NCBI RefSeq assembly: GCF_020171925.1 | Contig: NZ_JAIVAR010000007.1 | Location: 1 to 64,000 of the forward strand | Origin: Rossellomorea aquimaris | GTDB taxonomy: Bacteria > Bacillota > Bacilli > Bacillales > Bacillaceae_B | Reading direction: 5' to 3' | DNA: 64,000 bases | Part shown: piece by piece, positions 43,655-52,314 of the stretch | How positions within the stretch are numbered: the stretch's first letter is position 1 | How the letters are laid out: every line of letters starts with the position of its first letter | The notes under the pieces: generated by a model | Databases searched by the model: none | What the model was told of the DNA's origin: nothing | The model's input: the letters and a program-made list of their open reading frames with translations, nothing else | Translations under genes and position numbers: made by a program

Positions 43655-46054
43655 GTGTTGAAAACACGTAAAGTTTTATCGATGGCGATGACGGCGGCCT
43701 TGAGTATCGGTGCTTTTGCGGTACCTGCATCAGCTTCGACCGTAGTGCCGGAGAATGTATTGGCGAAGCCGACCGTTAAGCAAGATCACAGTCATGGAGG
43801 ACCATTCGACTTAGGCATTGCGAACGATGAGCGTCTGATCGAGATGTTGAAGAAGAATGGGAAAATCGCAGAAAACGCAAGCCCGGCAGAAGCAGAGAAA
43901 GCGTTAAACAAGTTCCTTAAAAATAAAGCAGACAGTGCCAAGAAAGAAGAAGGGGAACTTCATGGGAAAGAGGCAGAAACAAAGGTAAAATTGCAAGAGG
44001 AAATGAAAAATAACAGTTTGACTTCAGGAAAAGGAAATAAATTGGGACAAGCCAAGAAAAACAGTCCTGGATCGGTGAAAGAAGAAGCATACGATGGTGA
44101 AATGCGTACCGATAAAGTACTCGTCCTGTTGGTTGACTATCCTGATAAGCCTCATAACACGCTGGCTCCTGAAGAAACGGACATGCATTATGAGGGAGAA
44201 GATGCCTATTCCCGCGAGCATTATCAAGACATGTTATTCGGTGAAGGCGGATGGACAGGTCCGGATGGGAAAACATATGTATCCATGAAGCAATACTATG
44301 AACAGCAATCCGGCGGAAGCTATTCCGTGGAAGGGGAAGTTGCAGGCTGGTATACGGCAAGCAAGTCCGCTGCTGAATACGGGGGGAACTATCCGACCGA
44401 AGATGACAGTGACGTGGATGCAAGAGGCCTTGTAAAAGAAGCATTGGAAGCAGCAGCTGCAGATCCCGATGTCAATCTTGAGGATTATGACCAGTGGGAT
44501 CGATTTGATTATGATGGTGACGGAAATTACCTTGAACCAGATGGATTGGTTGATCACTTGATGGTCATTCACTCTGGTGTGGGTGAAGAAGCGGGTGGAG
44601 GCTCCCTTGGTTCTGATGCAATCTGGTCTCACCGCTGGAATCTTGGCGGAGTTTACAAACTTCCTGGTACTACAGCGACTGTTCCATACTGGGGCGGTAC
44701 GATGGGAGCTTATGATTACACAATTGAGCCTGAAGACGGTGCGGTTGGTGTAATGGCGCATGAATTCGGACATGACCTTGGCCTGCCTGATGAGTATGAT
44801 ACTCAATATTCAGGTGCAGGTGAACCAATCAGCTACTGGTCAATCATGTCGAGCGGAAGCTGGGCGGGTGACATCCCTGGAACGATGCCTACTGGATTCA
44901 GTCCGTATATGAAAGAAATGCTTCAAGCTTCGGCGGTTGTCGATAATGAAGGGACGAAAGGGAATTGGTTGACTGGTTCAGAAGTGGCTCTAGAAGATAT
45001 CGATTCCAAAGGGTTGGAAGGAATACTTGATGAAGCGAATACCAAAGGGACGAACAATGATGTAATCAAAGTGAATCTCCCACAAAAAGAAACAGTGATC
45101 AATCAGCCGGCAAGCGGTGAATATGAGTACTTCTCCGGAAGTGCGGATGACTTGCATAATACTTTATCGACAAAAGTTGATCTGACAAATGCAACATCTG
45201 CTCAATTCAATTTCAAAGCTTGGTATGATATTGAAAAGGATTGGGATTATGCATATGTAACAGTGAATGGTCACCCTGTTGCAAGTGACTTCACAACAAA
45301 CGAAAATCCATATGATGCAAACCTTGGTAACGGGATCACTGGTTCATCGGATGGCTGGATTGACGCTTCATTCGATCTATCTGCTTACGCGGGTCAAGAA
45401 GTTGAAGTCGCAATCGAATATGTGACGGATGCAGCGGTTTCCAACCCTGGTTTATATGCTGATGACCTCTCAATCGTCGTTGATGGCGAAGAAGTATTGT
45501 TTGATGATGCAGAAGGGGAAACAGCCTTTACGTTGAATGGTTTTGACAAGAGTGATGGAATCAAGCGTTCCGAGCATTACTACTTGCTGGAATGGCGTAG
45601 TCATAACGGGGTGGATAAAGGTCTTGCGAACATCCGCCGCGGAGCAAGCTTGATGACGTTCGATGATGGCTTACTCGTATGGTACGTTGATAAGCAATTC
45701 AGTGAAAACTGGACAGGCATCCATCCTGGAGAAGGATTCAATGGTATTGTCGATGCAGATCAAAGCACGAACTACTGGAGTGACGGGGCTGTCGGCTCTA
45801 CACGCTACCAAGTTCACGATGCTGCATTCAGCTTGAACAAGTCTGAGAAGATGTTCCTGGATTATTCAAGTATTTTTGGAATCACAATGAAAGATAATCA
45901 GACTGCACAGACTCCACTGTTCGATGACAGTGCAGACTACAGCAATAAAGGTCTTGTAGATGCAGGCCGCGATGTACCGAATTACGGATTGAAGTTCCGT
46001 GTGACAGGTCAAAGTGCTGACGGTACTGTCGGTAAGGTATTGATCTACAAATAA
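43655..46054 (+). CDS. inhA: Secreted immune inhibitor A-type metalloprotease (M6)
   Basis: A 799-aa secreted protease. A Sec signal (MLKTRKVLSMAMTAALSIGA, cleavage near ASA) leads to a charged propeptide to about residue 140. The M6 catalytic domain carries the zinc motif HEFGHDLGLPDEYD starting at His369, with a calcium-like loop DYDGDGNYLEPDGLVDH before it and IMSSGSWAG after it. The C-terminal part (about 490-640) is a jelly-roll region (FNFKAWYDIEKDWDYAYVTV), then LLEWRSHNGVDKGL. GTG start with GGGGGA. In pathogenic Bacillus this family cleaves host antimicrobial peptides; here a nutritional role is as likely. Confidence 0.93.
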   Translation: MLKTRKVLSMAMTAALSIGAFAVPASASTVVPENVLAKPTVKQDHSHGGPFDLGIANDERLIEMLKKNGKIAENASPAEAEKALNKFLKNKADSAKKEEGELHGKEAETKVKLQEEMKNNSLTSGKGNKLGQAKKNSPGSVKEEAYDGEMRTDKVLVLLVDYPDKPHNTLAPEETDMHYEGEDAYSREHYQDMLFGEGGWTGPDGKTYVSMKQYYEQQSGGSYSVEGEVAGWYTASKSAAEYGGNYPTEDDSDVDARGLVKEALEAAAADPDVNLEDYDQWDRFDYDGDGNYLEPDGLVDHLMVIHSGVGEEAGGGSLGSDAIWSHRWNLGGVYKLPGTTATVPYWGGTMGAYDYTIEPEDGAVGVMAHEFGHDLGLPDEYDTQYSGAGEPISYWSIMSSGSWAGDIPGTMPTGFSPYMKEMLQASAVVDNEGTKGNWLTGSEVALEDIDSKGLEGILDEANTKGTNNDVIKVNLPQKETVINQPASGEYEYFSGSADDLHNTLSTKVDLTNATSAQFNFKAWYDIEKDWDYAYVTVNGHPVASDFTTNENPYDANLGNGITGSSDGWIDASFDLSAYAGQEVEVAIEYVTDAAVSNPGLYADDLSIVVDGEEVLFDDAEGETAFTLNGFDKSDGIKRSEHYYLLEWRSHNGVDKGLANIRRGASLMTFDDGLLVWYVDKQFSENWTGIHPGEGFNGIVDADQSTNYWSDGAVGSTRYQVHDAAFSLNKSEKMFLDYSSIFGITMKDNQTAQTPLFDDSADYSNKGLVDAGRDVPNYGLKFRVTGQSADGTVGKVLIYK

Positions 46055-46065
46055 GTATGAATGAT

Positions 46066-46097
46066 AAAGGGTGACGGCTTCTATGCCGTCACCCTTT
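46066..46097 (+). terminator. Terminator of the M6 protease gene
   Basis: A 13-bp stem AAAGGGTGACGGC / GCCGTCACCCTTT with a 6-nt loop. The T tract is short. Confidence 0.8.
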
Positions 46098-46170
46098 AAG
46101 CATGTGATTGGACATTTTTTACCGATGAATTGATAATAATACTCACATCAGATAAAGGAGATGTCCAATC

Positions 46171-47172
46171 TTGAGTATTAAATTAAGCGTCTTAGATCAG
46201 TCGCCTATTTCAGAAGGGATGAGCCCTCAAGAGGCGTTAAACCATACAGTGAAACTTGCCCAAATGACTGAGAAACTGGGATTCACCCGTTTCTGGGTAT
46301 CGGAGCACCATGATTCCCCGAGCCTTGCCGGCTCATCACCGGAGGTATTGATCGCTCATTTGGCACAGAATACCTCACGGATCCGTGTCGGTTCAGGTGG
46401 AGTGATGCTGCCGCACTATAGTTCATATAAGGTTGCTGAAAATTTCCGTTTACTTGAAGGATTGAATCCCGACCGGATCGATCTTGGCCTTGGAAGGGCT
46501 CCCGGGGGAATGCCGATGGCTTCCATGGCGTTGAGCGAAGGCAAGCATCGGGATGTCCATCGTTATCCAGAACAAATTGATGAACTGCTTGGTTATCTGA
46601 CGGATTCCCTGCCGTCTTCCCATCCGTATCAAGGGTTGACTGCGGCACCGAAAATCGAATCGATGCCTGAGGTGTGGATGCTAGGTTCTAGTCCTTCGAG
46701 CGCAATGCTTGCGGCACAAAAAGGGTTGCCATATACATTTGCGCAGTTCATCAACGGAGAAGGCGGTCCGCAATACACACAAGCTTACCGCAACAATTTT
46801 GTCCCATCCGACTATCTCGACAAACCGAAAAATACAGTGGCTGTGTTCACGATTTGTGCAGAAACGGATGAAGAGGCGGAAAGAATCGCATCAAGTATGG
46901 ACTTGTCGTTGATCATGATTGAACAGGGGATGCGATCTACGGGAACACCGAGTCCAGAGAAAGCGGCTGCCTATCAATACAGTCCTTTCGAGGCAGCCCG
47001 CGTGAGAGAGAACCGTAAGCGCATGATTGTCGGAAACCCTGATAAAGTGAAGAGGGAAATCCTTGAACTGAGCGAACAATACCAAACCGATGAAATCATG
47101 CTGGTCACCATCACTTATGACTTCCAAGATAAACTCAAATCATTCCAACTCATCGCCGATGCACTGCTTTAA
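46171..47172 (+). CDS. Luciferase-like flavin-dependent oxidoreductase (YceB type)
   Basis: A 333-aa TIM-barrel protein of the bacterial-luciferase-like family, similar from the first residues to B. subtilis YceB (KLSVLDQSPISEGMSPQEAL; FTRFWVSEHHDSPSLAGSSP; GSGGVMLPHYSSYKVAENF; GLGRAPGGMP). It is expected to use reduced FMN and O2, but its substrate is unknown. TTG start with AAAGGAGATG upstream. The end of the gene forms part of a small palindrome (CACTGCTTTAAAGCAGTG). Confidence 0.87.
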   Translation: MSIKLSVLDQSPISEGMSPQEALNHTVKLAQMTEKLGFTRFWVSEHHDSPSLAGSSPEVLIAHLAQNTSRIRVGSGGVMLPHYSSYKVAENFRLLEGLNPDRIDLGLGRAPGGMPMASMALSEGKHRDVHRYPEQIDELLGYLTDSLPSSHPYQGLTAAPKIESMPEVWMLGSSPSSAMLAAQKGLPYTFAQFINGEGGPQYTQAYRNNFVPSDYLDKPKNTVAVFTICAETDEEAERIASSMDLSLIMIEQGMRSTGTPSPEKAAAYQYSPFEAARVRENRKRMIVGNPDKVKREILELSEQYQTDEIMLVTITYDFQDKLKSFQLIADALL

Positions 47173-47178
47173 AGCAGT

Positions 47179-47224
47179 GAGGGACGTACCTTTAGCGTGC
47201 TAAAGGTACGTCCCTCTTTTTTTT
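47179..47224. repeat. GGTACGTCCCTC palindrome, copy 2 (also a terminator)
   Basis: An 18-bp perfect stem GAGGGACGTACCTTTAGC / GCTAAAGGTACGTCCCTC with a 2-nt loop and T8. It shares the 12-bp arm GGTACGTCCCTC with 3165-3208. It can end transcription from the upstream gene and overlaps the end of mnmM. Confidence 0.85.
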
Positions 47225-47795
47225 ATCTTTTCTCCAGTGCAAGGATGAATGGAGGGTTATTGAGTTGGTTGACGAATTGGTATCTCAGTACATGTACATA
47301 ATGTTGATCGAGCTGCTCGACATATCGCAGAAGGTAGTCGCGTTCAACGGCACCTTCTGGATGACCGTGATAAATGACGAGTATGAGGATCCCTTCAGGT
47401 GCCATCATTTCAAGAATCTGGTTCATTGCCGATATGGTCGTCTTCGGACGGGTGACGATTTCCTTGTCACCTCCGGGGAGATAACCTAAATTGAAGATGG
47501 CTCCGGTTATCTTTCCATGATGGACAGGAGGAATGACATTCATGACGGTTTCGTGGCCCTGCTGAAACAGGGTTACACGGTCTAGAAGCTCATGGGTGGA
47601 GAGTTGATCTCTCGTATTCTGGATGGCTTCTTCTTGGATATCGAATCCGTAAACCCTTCCGTTCTCCCCTACAAGCTGAGCAAGATACAACGTATCATGT
47701 CCATTTCCGAGTGTTGCATCGATTGTAATATCGCCCGGTTTCACCGCATTATCCAATAACTTTCGGGCGAATGGTAAAATTCTTTCCAGTTTCAT
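47223..47795 (-). CDS. mnmM: tRNA nm5(s2)U34 methyltransferase MnmM (YtqB)
   Basis: A 190-aa Rossmann SAM methyltransferase: motif I TIDATLGNGHDTLYLAQLVG, acidic motif in YGFDIQEEAI, and FNLGYLPGGDKEIVTRPKTT. It matches YtqB, which in B. subtilis was shown to methylate 5-aminomethyl-(2-thio)uridine at the tRNA wobble position. It overlaps ytqA by 4 bp, so the two wobble-uridine enzymes are likely made together. Confidence 0.88.
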   Translation of the reverse strand: MKLERILPFARKLLDNAVKPGDITIDATLGNGHDTLYLAQLVGENGRVYGFDIQEEAIQNTRDQLSTHELLDRVTLFQQGHETVMNVIPPVHHGKITGAIFNLGYLPGGDKEIVTRPKTTISAMNQILEMMAPEGILILVIYHGHPEGAVERDYLLRYVEQLDQHYVHVLRYQFVNQLNNPPFILALEKR

Positions 47796-48748
47796 GCTTT
47801 CACATCCACATTAAAATATTTTCCTTGCCAGCTGTCCCGTTCCTTCAATTCATGATCAATCGCGTTCAGGACGTTCCACTTATTCACGCTCCACATCGGT
47901 CCGACCATAAGTTCAATCGGTCCGTCACCAGTAATCCTGTGGACGATCATGTCGGGAGGAAGGATCTCCAGCTGGTCACATACAAGCTTTACATAGTCAT
48001 CGAAGTCCATGAACTCAAGCAGTCCTTTCTCATACTGCTTGACCATCGGTGTCCCTTTCAATAAATGCAGAAGATGGATCTTGATCCCCTGCACATCAAG
48101 TTTCGCTACTTCCCTGGCCGTCTCCATCATCATCTCTGTATTCTCTTTCGGCAGGCCGTTAATAATATGTGAACACACCCTGATGCCATGTTTTCTCAGC
48201 TTTTTTACTCCGTCCACGTAACATTGATAGTCGTGGGCACGATTGATCAGCGAAGCAGTTTCTTCATGGACAGTCTGAAGTCCGAGTTCAACCCATAGAT
48301 AGGTTCGCTCATTGAGTTCCGCAAGATATTCCACGACATCATCAGGAAGGCAGTCGGGACGTGTTGCGATCGATAACCCTACGACATCTTCCTGCTTTAA
48401 GACCGACTCATACTTCTCACGAAGGACATCCACCGGTGCGTGGGTATTCGTGAAGGCTTGGAAGTAAGCCATATACTTGCCGTCTTTCCATTTCTTGTGC
48501 ATTTTTTCTTTGATGTCATTGAATTGTTTCTCCAATGGATCGACACGGTCACCGGCAAAATCGCCAGAGCCTGCCGCACTGCAAAAAGTACAGCCTCCGT
48601 GAGCAACGGTACCATCACGATTCGGGCAGTCAAAGCCACCATCAAGCGCGACCTTGAACACTTTGTGGCCAAAGTGATTCCGTAAATGATAATTCCATGT
48701 ATGGTAGCGTTTGTTATCTGCTGCATATGGAAACGGGTTTGTCACCAT
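47792..48748 (-). CDS. ytqA: Radical SAM protein YtqA (MnmL)
   Basis: A 318-aa radical SAM enzyme of the TIGR01212 type with cluster cysteines in CPNRDGTVAHGGCTFC, followed by SAAGSGDFAG. In Gram-positive bacteria YtqA/MnmL has been tied to mnm5s2U34 synthesis together with MnmM, its partner gene here. ATG 48748 follows AGGAGGTG by 6 nt; the in-frame GTG at 48757 is part of the ribosome binding site. The 206 bp upstream hold no gene. Confidence 0.88.
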   Translation of the reverse strand: MVTNPFPYAADNKRYHTWNYHLRNHFGHKVFKVALDGGFDCPNRDGTVAHGGCTFCSAAGSGDFAGDRVDPLEKQFNDIKEKMHKKWKDGKYMAYFQAFTNTHAPVDVLREKYESVLKQEDVVGLSIATRPDCLPDDVVEYLAELNERTYLWVELGLQTVHEETASLINRAHDYQCYVDGVKKLRKHGIRVCSHIINGLPKENTEMMMETAREVAKLDVQGIKIHLLHLLKGTPMVKQYEKGLLEFMDFDDYVKLVCDQLEILPPDMIVHRITGDGPIELMVGPMWSVNKWNVLNAIDHELKERDSWQGKYFNVDVKA

Positions 48749-48954
48749 GACAAACACCTCCTAAATTCTTCGTCTTTATGTATGGGTATTCTCATCAAAG
48801 ACGATTTTAACATGAACGGGGTCATCAAGGTATCCTCACTGTGGAAATAGGCGAAGATTACCACTTTTGAATGCGTTCGGAAGGTTAAAACTAATGAAGA
48901 AGGAGAGCAGACATTCACTCTTCTTTAAATCAAAGAGAGCAGGAGGTAGTCGAT

Positions 48955-49248
48955 ATGGCAACAAGACAATCGATTGAAGACTGTATCCAGAAATGTGAAG
49001 ATGCCATTCGTTACGCTCAAGAACAATATAAATCAGGTATGGAGCAAGAGCATTATCACGACGAGGAATACACAAATGCGATGCAAAAGCTTGAAGAGTC
49101 CGTCAATGATGTACGTGACCTGGCACATAGCGCCAATGCACAGCAGCGTGAACAGCTTCACCGCATGAGGCTTCAGCTACAAAGCCTTCAGAATGAGATG
49201 ATTTTATTAGAACACGATCCGACGGTAGTGGGAGGAAAATTACATTGA
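48955..49248 (+). CDS. ytzC: YtzC, DUF2524 protein
   Basis: A 97-aa helical protein of the YtzC family (RQSIEDCIQKCEDAIRYAQE; QQREQLHRMRLQLQSLQNEM), likely a small coiled coil. Function unknown. AGGAGGTAG precedes the ATG. Its stop overlaps the start of the next small gene (TTGA). Confidence 0.85.
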   Translation: MATRQSIEDCIQKCEDAIRYAQEQYKSGMEQEHYHDEEYTNAMQKLEESVNDVRDLAHSANAQQREQLHRMRLQLQSLQNEMILLEHDPTVVGGKLH

Positions 49249-49409
49249 AAAAACGTTCTAAGCAAAATAATCCTGAACAAAAAACAAGAAGCGATTTCCG
49301 TAATCTGGATACAGAATTCGGAGCGGAAAACAATCCTGTGAAACAGGCGAAGAAACGGTACGAAAAACAAGGTCAGCCGGTCAAATCAAATCAAAACAAT
49401 GGAAAATGA
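49245..49409 (+). CDS. Small basic protein (54 aa), coupled to ytzC
   Basis: A short gene starting with TTG that overlaps the ytzC stop by 4 bp, with GGGAGGAAAA upstream. The product is rich in Lys, Gln, Asn and Glu (MKKRSKQNNPEQKTRSDFRN; EFGAENNPVKQAKKRYEKQG) and looks disordered, like minor small acid-soluble spore proteins, but I cannot assign it to one. The terminator right after its stop supports it being real. Confidence 0.72.
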   Translation: MKKRSKQNNPEQKTRSDFRNLDTEFGAENNPVKQAKKRYEKQGQPVKSNQNNGK

Positions 49410-49415
49410 TTGTGG

Positions 49416-49448
49416 AAACTAGGTGCTTCTTGGGTGCCTAGTTTTTTT
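49416..49448 (+). terminator. Terminator of ytzC operon
   Basis: AAACTAGG / CCTAGTTT stem with T7, 7 bp after the stop. Confidence 0.82.
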
Positions 49449-49460
49449 GTTGGAAGCGTG

Positions 49461-50010
49461 GTGGATTGAGCCAGGCTCAAAATGCCGTGATTGAGCCAGG
49501 CTCAAAGTGCTGTGATAGAGCCAGGTTCAAAGTGCTGTGATAGAGCCAGGTTCAAAGTGCCGTGATTGAGCCAGGCTCAAAATACCGTGATTGAGCCAGG
49601 CTCAAAATGCCGTGATTGAGCCAGGTTCAAAGTGCCGTGATTGAGCCAGGTTCAAAGTGCCGTGATTGAGCCAGGTTCAAAGTGCCGTGATTGAGCCAGG
49701 TTCAAGGTGCCGTGATTGAGCCAGGTTCAAAATGCCGTGATAGAGTCAGGTTCAAAGTGCCGTGATTGAGCCAGGTTCAGAGTGCCGTGATTGAGCCAGG
49801 CTCAAAATACCGTGATTGAGCCAGGCTCAAAATGCCGTGATTGAGCCAGGTTCAAAGTGCCGTGATTGAGCCAGGTTCAGAGTGCCGTGATAGAGCCAGG
49901 CTCAAAGTGCTGTGATTGAGCCTGGCTCAAAGTGCCGTGATTGAGCCAGGCTCAAAGTGCCGTGATTTAGCCAGGTTCAAAGTGCCGAAATTGAGCCAGG
50001 CTCAAAACAC
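49461..50010. repeat. 22-unit array of 25-bp CCAGGC-core repeats
   Basis: Units read GATTGAGCCAGGCTCAAAAT plus GCCGT with a few base changes (GGCTC/GGTTC, ATAGAG for ATTGAG). The period is exactly 25 bp over about 550 bp. Each unit is centred on a palindrome TGAGCCAGGCTCA. Near the ends, GCGTGGTGGATTG (49456-49468) faces CAATCCAACCACGC (50013-50026). The inter-core segments are conserved, unlike CRISPR spacers. No gene is seen from 49410 to 50155. Confidence 0.92.
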
Positions 50011-50155
50011 AACAATCCAACCACGCCCCCTTTTCCTTCCCCTTTCCAAACAAAAAAACACAGCTGAAAAATTCAAAAATAGTTCTTGCTCACCCACATC
50101 AAAAGGAGTAAAATTCTTTTGGGACTCGAAATAAATAAGTGGGAGGAAGCAGAAA

Positions 50156-51349
50156 ATGCCCAAATCACTATGGTTGCTTGCTATTGGGATGATGGTGAAT
50201 GTCACCGGTTCTTCCTTCTTGTGGCCGCTTAATACAATCTATTTGCATGAACATCTCGGTAAATCTCTATCAGTGGCAGGATTGGTACTGATGATCAATG
50301 CTGGTGCCAGTGTAGCGGGGAATCTTATCGGGGGAAGTCTTTTTGATAAATTAGGGGGTTATCGCTCGATCCTTCTAGGGATCATGATTACATTGACTGC
50401 CTTGATCGGCATGAATCTTTGGCATGGTTGGCCTTATTATGTAGTATTCTTGACGATTATCGGTTTCGGATCCGGTATCGTGTTCCCTTCCATGTATGCC
50501 ATGGCTGGTTCTGTATGGCCTGAGGGAGGACGCAAAGCGTTCAATTCCGTGTATGTGGCACAGAATATCGGTGTAGCAGTCGGAGCTGCGTTGGGTGGAT
50601 TGGTTGCCTCTTTCTCATTCAACTATATCTTCCTTGCAAATTTACTCATGTATCTTGCCTTTTTCTTGATTGCCCTTTTCGGGTATCGCCATATATCGGC
50701 AGATTCCACTGGTCAGGCTTCAATTTTGAGTGAGAAAAAAGTGATCAGAAACAAATCCAAACTGACCGCACTCCTGATTCTCTGTGCAGCATATCTATTA
50801 TGCTGGGTCGGATATGTACAGTGGCAGTCGACGATCGCCACGTATACACAGGAAATCAATATCAGTTTGAAGCAGTATAGTCTCCTTTGGACCATTAATG
50901 GGGCATTGATCGTACTCGCTCAGCCCTTGTTAGGAAAGGTGATCAAGCGGTTCGAGGACAATCTGAAGCTACAGATCATGATTGGAATTGTCATCTTCAT
51001 GATTTCATTTGGGGTGGCGTCTGTTTCAGGGCAGTTTCAGTGGTTTGCCGTTTCGATGATCATCTTGACAGTGGGTGAAATGTTGATTTGGCCAGCCGTG
51101 CCGACGATTGCGAATTCGCTTGCACCAAAGGGACGGGAAGGATTTTATCAAGGAATCGTTAATAGTACAGCTACGGGGGGAAGAATGATCGGACCGCTGA
51201 TTGGAGGCGTGCTGGTCGATTTGTTCAGTATGCAGGTGTTATTCATGACGCTGATCGGTTTCTTCATTCTTTCACTCTCATTGGCAAGTCTTTATGACCG
51301 GCCGTTAAAGAAAGAAAAAGAAGTACCGGTTTCGTTACCCGTACAATAA
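50156..51349 (+). CDS. yttB: MFS efflux transporter YttB
   Basis: A 397-aa transporter with twelve hydrophobic segments and the motif-A-like loop GGSLFDKLGGYRSILLG between helices 2 and 3. It is similar to B. subtilis YttB, a putative drug-efflux MFS protein of unknown substrate. GGGAGGAAG precedes the ATG. A terminator follows. Confidence 0.85.
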   Translation: MPKSLWLLAIGMMVNVTGSSFLWPLNTIYLHEHLGKSLSVAGLVLMINAGASVAGNLIGGSLFDKLGGYRSILLGIMITLTALIGMNLWHGWPYYVVFLTIIGFGSGIVFPSMYAMAGSVWPEGGRKAFNSVYVAQNIGVAVGAALGGLVASFSFNYIFLANLLMYLAFFLIALFGYRHISADSTGQASILSEKKVIRNKSKLTALLILCAAYLLCWVGYVQWQSTIATYTQEINISLKQYSLLWTINGALIVLAQPLLGKVIKRFEDNLKLQIMIGIVIFMISFGVASVSGQFQWFAVSMIILTVGEMLIWPAVPTIANSLAPKGREGFYQGIVNSTATGGRMIGPLIGGVLVDLFSMQVLFMTLIGFFILSLSLASLYDRPLKKEKEVPVSLPVQ

Positions 51350-51381
51350 AAGCCAATGAGAAGGATATCTCATTGGCTTTT
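51348..51381 (+). terminator. Terminator of yttB
   Basis: AAAAGCCAATGAGA / TCTCATTGGCTTTT stem with T-rich tail that overlaps the stop. Confidence 0.88.
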
Positions 51382-51411
51382 CTCTATTTCACTATCTCTC
51401 TGATAATGCAA

Positions 51412-51446
51412 AATAAAAAGGGCTTCCGTTTCCTACGGAAGCCCAC
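51412..51446 (-). terminator. Terminator for the minus-strand cupin gene
   Basis: GGGCTTCCGT / ACGGAAGCCC stem followed by T-rich sequence on the minus strand, about 155 bp past the cupin stop. Confidence 0.65.
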
Positions 51447-51601
51447 TTGCAAAAAATTGAGGCGGATGATCCAAACTCCACATAGTTCGTTGCCATTAAG
51501 GCGTGATCACCGACTTACACAATTCAGCTCATCGCTATAATAGAATAACACGTACTGAATCACATTACAACTTTTTTTAAAAGAAAGGGATGAATGGTTT
51601 C

Positions 51602-52126
51602 CTAACTTTCACTGATTCCCTTCCTGTTGCGTATCCAATATTTCATAATCGGTCCATGATTGCCGTGGACGGGATCAAGTTCTGGAAGAGGAGCATTCTT
51701 GATGTCGAAAAGGACTTGTGGCCGGTCTTTTAATGATCCTTCCTTTGTATCGTATCTTGCTCCGTCGGGGTATGCGCCGACTACTTTGAAATCGGGACTG
51801 CAGGCAATTTTCCTATGACCGGTCCCTGCTGGCAGGATGGCTACATCCCCCTTCTGAATCGTAGCTTTCACACCCCGCTCACCACCGAGCTGAATATGTG
51901 CATGCCCTTCGATGACCCCGAGTACTTCATGGGTATTACTGTGATAGTGGTCGTATTCGTGGATGCCGTTCACCCAGCTATTCCGCCACTGATTGTGATG
52001 AAAGATGTTCTCCAATTCGTCTGTGTGTTCGACTTCACTTGGGTAGATGATGACAGGCAAATCCGGATTGTTCGGAATGGTTCCATCGTCCTCCAGGTAA
52101 TAGATTTTTAATTGACCTGCTTTCAT
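51602..52126 (-). CDS. Cupin-domain protein (YjlB type)
   Basis: A 174-aa protein with one cupin barrel: motif 1 HYHSNTHEVLGVIEGHAHIQ and motif 2 GDVAILPAGTGHRKI, giving a likely three-His-one-Glu metal site. It resembles B. subtilis YjlB, of unknown function. AGGAGGTGATGGA precedes the ATG. It diverges from the sigma-54 activator gene. Confidence 0.85.
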   Translation of the reverse strand: MKAGQLKIYYLEDDGTIPNNPDLPVIIYPSEVEHTDELENIFHHNQWRNSWVNGIHEYDHYHSNTHEVLGVIEGHAHIQLGGERGVKATIQKGDVAILPAGTGHRKIACSPDFKVVGAYPDGARYDTKEGSLKDRPQVLFDIKNAPLPELDPVHGNHGPIMKYWIRNRKGISES

Positions 52127-52314
52127 TCCATCACCTCCTCATGCTTACTTAGAGAGTTCCCCCTTCAGCCTTGTTATAAACACACTTCCTGTATTTAATG
52201 CACGTTCCAACGCATCCAAGGTTGCGGAGATATGCTACTATAATAATTAAGATTATTTGGAATAGTGGGAGAATGACCGGCTTAACGAAATGAGATTGGG
52301 AATGGGGAGAGTGT

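Noticed and set aside
49461-50010. CRISPR array
   Set aside because: The period is a constant 25 bp, and the segments between cores are nearly identical, so there are no unique spacers. No cas genes are nearby.
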